Of a stretch of DNA of 7,869 nt, positions 1 through 5,998 are shown one piece after another. The first letter of the stretch is position 1. Each line of letters begins with the position of its first letter. Below the pieces are notes generated by a model. The model had not been told where the DNA came from, did not search any database, and saw nothing but the letters and a program-made list of their open reading frames with translations. Source of the DNA: Hydrogenothermaceae bacterium (GTDB lineage Bacteria; Aquificota; Aquificia; Aquificales; Hydrogenothermaceae); the NCBI GenBank assembly GCA_026984355.1, contig JALSSG010000226.1, positions 1 to 7,869 of the forward strand, given 5' to 3'. The position numbers were made by a program, and so were the translations under genes.

Positions 1-305
1 AAGATAACGGTCAAATTGATGTAATTGTAAAAGTAGAAGCAGATATTACAGGAAGAGTAATACAGTTTGGTAGAGGAATGATAGAACAGATAGCTAAACA
101 GATGTTTAAGGATTTTTCAGCATGTGCAAAGCAGGTTTTGGAAAGTAAAAAAAAAGTAATCAGTGAAACTGAAAGTAAAGAACCAGATAATAAAGCTAAT
201 CCTGCAATGCAACAAAAAGAATTAAATGTAATATCTTTGGTTCTTAGAACATTTGCTTCTATGATAGGAGAGTTCTTTAAAAAGCTTACAGGAAAAGCTA
301 CCTAA
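1..305 (+). CDS. coxG: CoxG-like protein (CO dehydrogenase subunit G, SRPBCC fold), C-terminal part
   Basis: The frame is open from base 3 at the left edge to TAA at 303-305, leaving about 100 residues; the start lies outside the window. Residues 16-25 read TGRVIQFGRG, the hallmark end of the CoxG SRPBCC domain, in which a long C-terminal helix follows (about 25-50 here). CoxG proteins accompany molybdenum hydroxylases of the CO dehydrogenase type; family work indicates membrane association and binding of a quinone that takes electrons from the enzyme. After the domain come a charged, flexible linker (about 48-72) and an amphipathic stretch (about 73-97, NVISLVLRTFASMIGEFFKK) that could anchor the protein to the inner membrane face, as in known CoxG proteins. 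An ATG at 78 is internal to the domain and not the real start. The convergent MocA-like gene supports a Mo-enzyme context. The exact partner enzyme is not visible. Confidence 0.85.
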   Translation, partial: DNGQIDVIVKVEADITGRVIQFGRGMIEQIAKQMFKDFSACAKQVLESKKKVISETESKEPDNKANPAMQQKELNVISLVLRTFASMIGEFFKKLTGKAT

Positions 306-871
306 GTGAAAACTGTTTTTATATATTCTTCTACAGTATCTATATCTATAAGATAAGGTTCATATCCTTTTATATAGTATTTGTTTTTTATCTCAAGGAG
401 TAATTTTTTTGCTCCTTTATCACCTTTTAATTTTTTCAGCTCCTGAAACATATTATTAGAAAATAAAGCAGGTACTACAGGATTATCATCCTTATAAAAG
501 GAAACTCCATCAAATGAACCACTTAAAAATGTATCTTTCAGCAATTTTAGCATTTTTCTATTAACAAAAGGCATATCACAGGGAATAATACAAATTCCAT
601 CAAAGTTATTGTTTTCAGCAAAAAAGGTAGCTATTCTTATAGAAGATGCCATACCTTCATGATAATCACTATTAAACACTACAGGAACATTGACAAACTC
701 TTTTATCAAATCATGATAATATCCAGATATGACAATCACTTCTTCAAATACAGTTGCAGTTTCCTCTAAAAGAATTTTTATAACTGGGCGGTTTCCATAC
801 AAACTAAGGAACTTTGGATATCCAAATCTATTACACTTACCAGCAGCAAGTATTGATGCTAAAATTTTCAT
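302..871 (-). CDS. MocA/MobA-like molybdenum cofactor nucleotidyltransferase
   Basis: This 189-residue protein belongs to the NTP-transferase 3 group (MobA/MocA-like). Such enzymes attach CMP or GMP to molybdopterin to make the dinucleotide cofactor of molybdenum hydroxylases. Visible motifs: the nucleotide-binding loop LAAGKCNRFGYPK (8-20), where a Cys stands at the usual Ser; GMASSIR (73-79), typical of the MocA branch; PCDMPF (97-102) with the metal-binding Asp; PVVPALF (131-137); and GDKGAKKLL (150-158). Length is normal for the family. It is the last gene of a three-gene operon: its ATG overlaps the bioD stop as TGATG, with no clear ribosome binding site, so translation is probably coupled. 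Its stop overlaps the stop of the convergent coxG gene. MocA (CMP transfer for xanthine dehydrogenase/CO dehydrogenase-type enzymes) fits better than MobA given coxG next door, but the nucleotide specificity is inferred. Confidence 0.82.
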   Translation of the reverse strand: MKILASILAAGKCNRFGYPKFLSLYGNRPVIKILLEETATVFEEVIVISGYYHDLIKEFVNVPVVFNSDYHEGMASSIRIATFFAENNNFDGICIIPCDMPFVNRKMLKLLKDTFLSGSFDGVSFYKDDNPVVPALFSNNMFQELKKLKGDKGAKKLLLEIKNKYYIKGYEPYLIDIDTVEEYIKTVFT

Positions 872-1554
872 CAGGAAAATATTTTTCTAACAATTTTTTC
901 TAAATTTCCTTCACACTCTTTTATCGGATTTTCTATGTTTAGATTACATTTAGCTAAAACTGGAACATCTGTCATTTCCATAATCACTGATGGATTTGTA
1001 GTTTGAGATATATCATTACTATTTATTTCTAATAGGTTTAATATAATTCCACTTATGTTAATACCTTCTTCTTTTAAAATTTTCACAGTCATACAGGTAT
1101 GGTTTATAGTACCTAATGTTCCTCTTGAAACTATCAAAACAGGAATGTCAAAATCTTTGATTAGGTCTACATACGTATAAAATTTACCATCTATACGAGT
1201 AATAGGAACACAAACTCCTCCAGCTCCTTCAACAATAAGATAGTCGTATTTTTTTCTTAGCAGATTAAATCTACTTATTATATTGTCTACAGCGATAGAC
1301 TTTTTTTCTAATTTTTCTGCAACGTAAGGAGCTACAGGAGGCTTAAATGTGTATAAAACTGCTTCCTCTATAGGCTGACCTGTAATCTGGGATAAAAGCT
1401 TTGCATCTTCAGGGATAGGATTACATCCAGTTTCTATAGGCTTAAAATAACCTACATTTTTGTTTTCTTCCTTAAGTATACTAACTAAACCTGCTGATAC
1501 AGTAGTTTTCCCAACACCTGTATCTGTTGCTGTTATAAATATAGATTTATTCAT
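871..1554 (-). CDS. bioD: Dethiobiotin synthetase
   Basis: BioD carries out the ATP-dependent closure of 7,8-diaminopelargonate with CO2 to form the ureido ring of dethiobiotin, the penultimate step of biotin synthesis, in the cytoplasm. The 227-residue product has the full set of family motifs: P-loop TDTGVGKTT (10-18), KPIETG (38-43), VEGAGG (108-113), SRGTLGTINHT (143-153) and the C-terminal NPSVIMEMTDVPVL (187-200). Length is normal for the family. Its ATG lies 8 nt inside the end of the upstream amidase gene, and its stop overlaps the start of the MocA-like gene, so all three are one transcription unit. A weak AGAAG precedes the start. No other biotin gene (bioA, bioB, bioF) is in the window. 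Identity is firm. Confidence 0.95.
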   Translation of the reverse strand: MNKSIFITATDTGVGKTTVSAGLVSILKEENKNVGYFKPIETGCNPIPEDAKLLSQITGQPIEEAVLYTFKPPVAPYVAEKLEKKSIAVDNIISRFNLLRKKYDYLIVEGAGGVCVPITRIDGKFYTYVDLIKDFDIPVLIVSRGTLGTINHTCMTVKILKEEGINISGIILNLLEINSNDISQTTNPSVIMEMTDVPVLAKCNLNIENPIKECEGNLEKIVRKIFS

Positions 1555-2446
1555 CTTCTAACCATCTTTTTTCTATATCTTTATAACTGTCTATTCTTCT
1601 ATCTCTAAAAAATGGCCATGTTATTCTTGTTTCATCTATTACAGAAAGGTCTATATCTGTTATTAAAATCTCTTCTTTGTCCTGTGATGCCTGATTTATA
1701 ACTTCTCCATAAGGGTTAGAAACAAAACTTTTTCCCCAAAACTCTATACCTTCATCTCCGTCAGGACTTTCTTCAAAACCTACTCTATTTATAGAGGCTA
1801 TATATATACCATTAGCTACAGCGTGAGAACGTTGAATAGTTTCCCACGCATTATATTGTGAGTCTCCATACAGACTTTTCTCTGAAGGTAACCATCCTAT
1901 AGCGGTAGGATAAAAGATAATCTTGGCTCCTTTCATAGCAGTAATTCTTGCAGCTTCTGGAAACCATTGATCCCAACATATAAGAACTCCTATTTTCCCA
2001 AATTTTGTATTAAACACTCTATATCCTGTATCTCCTGGAGTAAAATAAAACTTCTCATAAAAGTGAGGGTCATCTGGTATATGCATCTTTCTATATTTAC
2101 CTAAATAATTTCCATCTGCATCAATAACAACAGCTGTGTTGTGATATATTCCATCAGCTCTCTTTTCAAAAAAACTTAGTATAAGTACTATGTTAAGCTG
2201 TTTAGCAATATCCTGATATTTTTTTATTGTTTGGGAATTTTTATCTATAGATTCTGCAAATTTAAAATAATCCCAGCTTTCTATTTGAGGAAAGTATTTT
2301 GTTTTAAATAATTCTTTAGTAGATACAATATTTGCACCTTTAGACTTTGCTTCTTTTATAAACTCAATAGTTTTCTTTTCGTTTTCTTCGATACTGTCTG
2401 AAGACTTTGTTTGTAATAGAGCTACTTTGATTATCTCTTTCATCAT
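1547..2446 (-). CDS. aguB: N-carbamoylputrescine amidase-like carbon-nitrogen hydrolase
   Basis: This is a nitrilase-superfamily amidase of 299 residues, the normal length. The predicted catalytic triad is Glu45 (KELF), Lys120 (YRKMHIP) and Cys157 (LICWDQWFPE). The stretches KYRKMHIPDDPHFYEKFYFT (117-136) and NAWETIQRSHAVANGIYIAS (199-218) are characteristic of the AguB branch, which hydrolyses N-carbamoylputrescine to putrescine, CO2 and ammonia in the agmatine route to polyamines. Polyamines are especially abundant in thermophiles, but no agmatine deiminase or spermidine synthase is visible here. It is the first gene of the operon with bioD and the MocA-like gene, overlapping bioD by 8 nt. 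Two adjacent ATG codons begin the frame and the ribosome binding site is weak, so Met1 or Met2 could be used. Substrate is inferred from family resemblance; another amide or nitrile cannot be excluded. Confidence 0.87.
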   Translation of the reverse strand: MMKEIIKVALLQTKSSDSIEENEKKTIEFIKEAKSKGANIVSTKELFKTKYFPQIESWDYFKFAESIDKNSQTIKKYQDIAKQLNIVLILSFFEKRADGIYHNTAVVIDADGNYLGKYRKMHIPDDPHFYEKFYFTPGDTGYRVFNTKFGKIGVLICWDQWFPEAARITAMKGAKIIFYPTAIGWLPSEKSLYGDSQYNAWETIQRSHAVANGIYIASINRVGFEESPDGDEGIEFWGKSFVSNPYGEVINQASQDKEEILITDIDLSVIDETRITWPFFRDRRIDSYKDIEKRWLEDE

Positions 2447-2455
2447 TCTTATAAA
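2427..2455 (+). promoter_or_regulatory. Candidate sigma-70-type promoter for pncB-znuA-proB
   Basis: TTGATT (2427-2432) and TATAAA (2450-2455) are separated by 17 nt and match the consensus at 4 of 6 and 5 of 6 positions. Transcription would begin near 2462, about 50 nt before the ATG at 2512. The -35 box would lie inside the first codons of the divergent aguB gene. A second, weaker TAAAAT lies at 2472-2477. Predicted by eye only. Confidence 0.4.
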
Positions 2456-2475
2456 GATAAAAAATTTGTTCTAAA

Positions 2476-2504
2476 ATAATGTACCAAAATTATAAAGAGG
2501 TCAA
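2476..2504 (-). promoter_or_regulatory. Candidate sigma-70-type promoter for the aguB-bioD-mocA operon
   Basis: Read on the minus strand, TTGACC (2504-2499) and CATTAT (2481-2476) are separated by 17 nt and match the consensus at 5 of 6 and 4 of 6 positions. Transcription would begin near 2469, giving a leader of about 23 nt before the aguB ATG. A perfect TATAAT also sits at 2494-2489 but has no good -35 partner. Predicted by eye only. Confidence 0.4.
2495..2501 (+). promoter_or_regulatory. Ribosome binding site deciding the pncB start
   Basis: AAGAGGT lies 10 nt before the ATG at 2512 and is the only Shine-Dalgarno-like sequence at the start of this gene. The more upstream in-frame ATG at 2479 has only A/T-rich sequence before it and would place this motif inside the coding region. 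Confidence 0.6.
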
Positions 2505-2511
2505 CAATATA

Positions 2512-3858
2512 ATGAAATTTGGGTTTGTAAATAAAGATAATATGTCTCTTTTAACTGACCTTTATGAGCTAACTATGGCACAGGTGTATTTTGAAGAAAA
2601 TATGAATAAAACAGCTGTGTTTGATTTTTATACAAGACCTGATAAGAGAAGACCTTATCTTGTAAGTGCTGGTTTAGAACAACTTCTTTATTACTTAGAA
2701 AACCTAAGATTTTCTGAAGAGAATATAGACTTTTTAAAGCATACAGGAAAATTTAGTGATGATTTTTTAGATTATTTAAAAGAGTTTAAATTTACTGGAA
2801 ATGTTTATGCTATTGATGAAGGAGAAATATTTTTCCCTAATGAACCTGTAGTACAGATAGAAGCACCATTAATAGAAGCTCAGATAATTGAGACATTTCT
2901 TATAAACACACTTCAAATCTCAATTCTTGTAGCTACTAAAGCTCTTAGATGTTATAGTGTTGCAAAAGGAACTGGATTAGTAGATTTTGGGCTAAGAAGG
3001 GCTCACGGTACAGATGCAGGAATGAAAGCTGCAAGAAGCTCGTTTATAGGTGGGTTTATTGGGACTTCCAATGTTCTTGCAGGTAAAGAATTTGGCATTC
3101 CTATATATGGGACTATGGCACATTCTTTCATTTTAGCTTTTGGTGATGAAGAAAAAGCTTTTGAAACATTTGCTAAATACTATCCAGATAACTCTATATT
3201 TTTGGTTGATACTTTTAATACTATAGAAGGAGTAAAAAAAGCAATCAAAGTAGTAAAAAAACTTGGTCTGAAAAATTTTAAAGGAGTAAGACTGGATAGC
3301 GGTGATATCCTTTCTTTATCAAAAGAAACAAGGAAACTTTTAGATGAAGCAGGATTAAAAGAAGCAAAAATATTTGTAAGCGGTGGGATAAATGAGTATA
3401 AAATAAAACAGCTATTAGAAGCAGGAGCACCAATTGATGCATGGGGAGTAGGAACAGAGCTTGTAGTTTCTGCTGATATACCTTATCTTGATTGTGCATA
3501 TAAACTTGTAGAGTATAACGGTGAACCAAAGATGAAATTAAGCTCAAAAAAAATCACTTACCCAGGGAAAAAACAGATATTTAGAAAATATGAAACTGGA
3601 ATAATAAAAAAAGACACTATAGCCCTGCAAGAAGAAAATTTAGAAGGAGAAAAATTACTAAAGCTTTACATAAAAGATGGAAAAATTGTAAAAGATTTAC
3701 CATCTCTTGAAGAGATTAGAGAAAAAAGTATAAAAAATTTAAATAAGCTTCCAGAGAATATAAAAGACATAAATTCTAAGGAAATTTTCCTGCCTGAGAT
3801 AAGTGAAAAACTTGAAAAGATGATAAACCAAATAATAGGCAAGTTAAAAGGAGAATAA
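2512..3858 (+). CDS. pncB: Nicotinate phosphoribosyltransferase
   Basis: The enzyme joins nicotinate and PRPP to form nicotinate mononucleotide, with ATP hydrolysis, in the Preiss-Handler NAD salvage pathway. I start it at the ATG at 2512 (448 residues) because an AAGAGGT site precedes it; the frame also has an ATG at 2479, 11 codons upstream. Motifs, numbered from 2512: LLTDLYELTMAQ (13-24), FGLRRAHGTDAGMKAARSS (159-177), GTMAHS (200-205) with the His expected to be the phosphorylated catalytic residue, RLDSGD (260-265), VSGGIN (289-294) and WGVGTELV (311-318), the last ones binding the PRPP phosphate. The charged C-terminal tail is typical of the longer bacterial/archaeal form. The znuA-like gene begins 3 nt after the stop, so the two are almost certainly co-transcribed. 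Nicotinamide specificity is less likely given the close match to NAPRT. Confidence 0.93.
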   Translation: MKFGFVNKDNMSLLTDLYELTMAQVYFEENMNKTAVFDFYTRPDKRRPYLVSAGLEQLLYYLENLRFSEENIDFLKHTGKFSDDFLDYLKEFKFTGNVYAIDEGEIFFPNEPVVQIEAPLIEAQIIETFLINTLQISILVATKALRCYSVAKGTGLVDFGLRRAHGTDAGMKAARSSFIGGFIGTSNVLAGKEFGIPIYGTMAHSFILAFGDEEKAFETFAKYYPDNSIFLVDTFNTIEGVKKAIKVVKKLGLKNFKGVRLDSGDILSLSKETRKLLDEAGLKEAKIFVSGGINEYKIKQLLEAGAPIDAWGVGTELVVSADIPYLDCAYKLVEYNGEPKMKLSSKKITYPGKKQIFRKYETGIIKKDTIALQEENLEGEKLLKLYIKDGKIVKDLPSLEEIREKSIKNLNKLPENIKDINSKEIFLPEISEKLEKMINQIIGKLKGE

Positions 3859-3861
3859 AGA

Positions 3862-4728
3862 ATGAAACTATTAGTTAGTATACTATCCATTTTATGTTTT
3901 TCTATCTACTCATACGCTAAACCTGTGATTGTTTCTTCTATAAAACCTATAAGTGATATTGTAAAAGCTATAGGACAGGATAAAGTAAAGTCTTATTACA
4001 TTATTCCTCCAACATTTTCAGTTCATCTATACGAATATAAAATAAGTGATATAAAACTTATATATAAGTCAGACCTTTTTTTATACATAGGAGTAGGAGA
4101 ACCGAATTTAGATAAAATCGTAAAATCAAAAACAAAAGGTGAAACTATAAAACTTATAAACTTAAATAATCTAAACCTAATATATAGATTTGAGTTTAAT
4201 CATCATCATGAAGAAAAAAATACAGGTATGCCCCACCCTGCTTTATGGTTAGACCCATTAAATGCTAAAGTAATAGCAAAAACTATTTTAGAAAAACTTA
4301 GAAAATTAGACCCAAAAAATATGTATTTTTATCAAAAAAACTTTGAGAAATTTTCTAAAGAAATTGACTTTATAATAAGTTATGGAAAATCTAAATTTTC
4401 TAATATGGAAAATAGATACTTTATTTCCTACCACTATACTTGGCCTTATTTTACAAAAAGATTTAACTTAATTTATCTAAATGTAGTAGAACTTGGACAT
4501 GGAAGAGAACCAACAGCAAAGCATATATTAGAGATAATTAAACAGATAAGAAAGTACAAAATAAAATCCATCTTTGCGGCTGTACAATTTCATAATAAAA
4601 AATACACAAATCTTATAAGACAGTCTACAAATGTAAAAATTGTACTACTTGACCCGTTTGGAATAAAAAAAGATTATATTCAGATGATAAAATCAAACAT
4701 AGACAAAATCTATGAAAATCTAAAATGA
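3862..4728 (+). CDS. ZnuA/TroA-type periplasmic metal-binding protein of an ABC transporter
   Basis: A 288-residue solute-binding protein of the SBP_bac_9 (ZnuA/TroA/PsaA) family, which delivers Zn2+ or Mn2+ to an ABC permease. Residues 1-19 form a signal peptide: Lys2, a hydrophobic core, then SYA before a probable cleavage ahead of Lys20. There is no lipobox Cys at the cleavage site, so it is probably soluble in the periplasm. Candidate metal ligands are His55 (SVHLYE), His125 (MPHPALWLDP), His191 (YHYTWPYF) and Asp264 (LLDPFG). In most relatives the second ligand sits in H-x-W-L; here His125 is two residues further from WLDP. A very short His-rich loop, NHHHEE (113-118), precedes it. AAAGGAG at 3847-3853 is a good ribosome binding site inside the end of pncB. 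The stop overlaps the proB start as ATGA. No permease or ATPase gene is nearby, so the metal is unknown. Confidence 0.87.
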   Translation: MKLLVSILSILCFSIYSYAKPVIVSSIKPISDIVKAIGQDKVKSYYIIPPTFSVHLYEYKISDIKLIYKSDLFLYIGVGEPNLDKIVKSKTKGETIKLINLNNLNLIYRFEFNHHHEEKNTGMPHPALWLDPLNAKVIAKTILEKLRKLDPKNMYFYQKNFEKFSKEIDFIISYGKSKFSNMENRYFISYHYTWPYFTKRFNLIYLNVVELGHGREPTAKHILEIIKQIRKYKIKSIFAAVQFHNKKYTNLIRQSTNVKIVLLDPFGIKKDYIQMIKSNIDKIYENLK

Positions 4729-5837
4729 CAGAAAGAAAACAGATAGTAAAAAAAGCAAAAAAGATTGTAGTAAAAATTGGTTCTCAGCTTTTAGAAAAAG
4801 CTGGAGATATAGATATAGAATTTATAGAAAATCTATCTAATCAGATAAACCATTTAAAAAATAGAGAATTTCTTATAGTATCTTCAGGAGCTATACTTGC
4901 AGGAATAAAAAAGTTAAAACTAAAAAGAAAACCTCAAACAATCTCAGAAAAACAGGCAGTATCAGCTGTAGGACAGGCATATCTTATGCAGATATACGAC
5001 AAGATTTTCTCAAAAAATAATCTAAATGTTGGTCAGGTTCTTTTAACATTAGAAGGTTTAAGAGACAGAAAAAGATATAATTATGCTCGTCAGACATTAG
5101 AAAAATTATTAGAATTAGATGTAATTCCTATAATAAACGAAAACGATACAGTAGCAGTAGAAGAGATAGTATTTGGAGATAATGATTTTCTTGCTGCACA
5201 TGTTTCTGTTTTAGTAGATGCTGACCTACTTATCATACTATCTACAGCTGGAGGTGTTTATACAGGAGACCCATTAAAAGAAAAAGCAAAACTTATTCCA
5301 CATATAACAGATATAGAACAAGCATTAGCATATGCTAAATCTACAAAATCAAAATACGGTAGTGGAGGAATGAGAAGTAAATTAGAAGCTGCTAAGATAG
5401 CTACATCTCATGGAATTCCTGTGATTATTGCTCCTAAAAAGGAAAACATTTTACAGGATATTTTAGAAAACCAAAAAGAGATTGGAACATTCATTCACCC
5501 ACAGATAGAAAAAAAAGTAAGTAGTAAAAAAAGCTGGCTCGCATTACTTTCTTATGCCAGAGGTAGAATCATAGTAGATAAAGGAGCAGAAAAAGCTTTA
5601 AAATCTGGCAAAAGCTTACTTCCAGCAGGTGTTAAAACTGTAGAAGGTATATTCTCAAAAAAAGACGTAGTTGCTATCTTAAATGAAGAAGAAGAGCTAA
5701 TAGGAAAAGGCATAGTAAATTATAACTATAAAGAGCTAAAAAAAATTGCTGGTAAGAAAACTAAAGAGATTGAAAGTATTTTAGGAAAAAAAGCACAGGA
5801 AGTTATACACAGAGATAACTTAGTTATTTTTTCTTAA
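4725..5837 (+). CDS. proB: Glutamate 5-kinase with C-terminal PUA domain
   Basis: ProB phosphorylates L-glutamate to gamma-glutamyl phosphate, the first and feedback-controlled step of proline synthesis. The 370-residue protein has the usual two-domain form. The amino acid kinase domain spans about 10-260: VVKIGSQ (15-21), SSGAI (53-57), INENDTV (137-143), FGDND (150-154), GGVYTGDP (176-183) and GSGGM (212-216). The PUA domain spans about 276-354, beginning near ARGRIIVDKGA and containing LLPAGVKTVEGIF (298-310). Its ATG overlaps the stop of the metal-binding protein gene by 4 nt (ATGA), indicating translational coupling. proA, its usual partner, is absent from the window. The stop lies 3 nt before the 3' end of a convergent tRNA gene, and no intrinsic terminator is visible between them. 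Identity is firm. Confidence 0.96.
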   Translation: MTERKQIVKKAKKIVVKIGSQLLEKAGDIDIEFIENLSNQINHLKNREFLIVSSGAILAGIKKLKLKRKPQTISEKQAVSAVGQAYLMQIYDKIFSKNNLNVGQVLLTLEGLRDRKRYNYARQTLEKLLELDVIPIINENDTVAVEEIVFGDNDFLAAHVSVLVDADLLIILSTAGGVYTGDPLKEKAKLIPHITDIEQALAYAKSTKSKYGSGGMRSKLEAAKIATSHGIPVIIAPKKENILQDILENQKEIGTFIHPQIEKKVSSKKSWLALLSYARGRIIVDKGAEKALKSGKSLLPAGVKTVEGIFSKKDVVAILNEEEELIGKGIVNYNYKELKKIAGKKTKEIESILGKKAQEVIHRDNLVIFS

Positions 5838-5840
5838 GAA

Positions 5841-5930
5841 CGGAGAGGGAGGGATTCGAACCCTCGGAGCGGGGGAAACCCGCTCAACGCCTTAGCAGGG
5901 CGCCGCCTTCGGCCACTCGGCCACCTCTCC
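5841..5930 (-). tRNA. tRNA-Ser(GCU), reading AGC and AGU
   Basis: A 90-nt class II tRNA on the minus strand. Acceptor stem GGAGAGG (5930-5924) pairs with CCTCTCC (5848-5842), with discriminator G at 5841. The D arm has GCC/GGC. The anticodon arm has stem GCGCC/GGCGT, loop CTGCTAA (5898-5892) and anticodon GCT (5896-5894). The long variable arm AGCGGG/CCCGCT is typical of tRNA-Ser. The T arm is GAGGG-TTCGAAT-CCCTC (5865-5849). The 3' CCA is not encoded and must be added by CCA transferase. Stems are nearly all G-C (one G-T pair closes the anticodon stem), in sharp contrast with the surrounding AT-rich DNA, suggesting growth at high temperature. It faces proB with 3 nt between them. Confidence 0.97.
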
Positions 5931-5940
5931 TGAAGGAACA

Positions 5941-5970
5941 TTGACAATATTATATATGGTTTTATATAAA
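5941..5970 (+). promoter_or_regulatory. Strong candidate promoter for tmk
   Basis: A perfect TTGACA (5941-5946) is followed by TATATA (5963-5968, spacer 16) or TATAAA (5965-5970, spacer 18). Transcription would begin near 5976, giving a short leader of about 20-25 nt before the tmk ATG. The elements alternate with those of the tRNA promoter on the opposite strand, so both cannot be occupied by RNA polymerase at once. Confidence 0.6.
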
Positions 5971-5976
5971 TTTCAA
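5949..5976 (-). promoter_or_regulatory. Strong candidate promoter for tRNA-Ser
   Basis: On the minus strand, TTGAAA (5976-5971) is followed after 16 nt by a perfect TATAAT (5954-5949), matching the sigma-70 consensus at 5 of 6 and 6 of 6 positions. Transcription would begin near 5942, about 12 nt before the mature 5' end of the tRNA at 5930. It interleaves with the tmk promoter on the other strand. Confidence 0.6.
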
Positions 5977-5998
5977 ATAAAGTGAAAGTGGAGAAGGT

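Noticed and set aside
279..299. Possible intrinsic terminator for the minus-strand operon (AGCTT/AAGCT stem, 7-nt loop, TTTT)
   Set aside because: The stem is only 5 bp with two G-C pairs and the T tract is four bases, too weak to call in AT-rich DNA, especially for a possible thermophile.
78..305. Separate small gene starting at ATG 78
   Set aside because: The frame continues upstream to the window edge with the conserved CoxG motif TGRVIQFGRG directly before this Met, so it is an internal codon of a truncated gene.
3278..3547. Minus-strand open frame of 89 codons inside pncB
   Set aside because: It lies wholly opposite conserved NAPRT motifs (RLDSGD, VSGGIN, GVGTELV), is Leu-rich as expected for the antisense of Lys-rich codons, and has no ribosome binding site evidence.
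3666..3890. Minus-strand open frame of 74 codons over the pncB end and the znuA signal peptide
   Set aside because: Antisense of Lys/Glu-rich coding sequence gives artificial Phe/Ser/Ile-rich peptides; both sense genes are certain.
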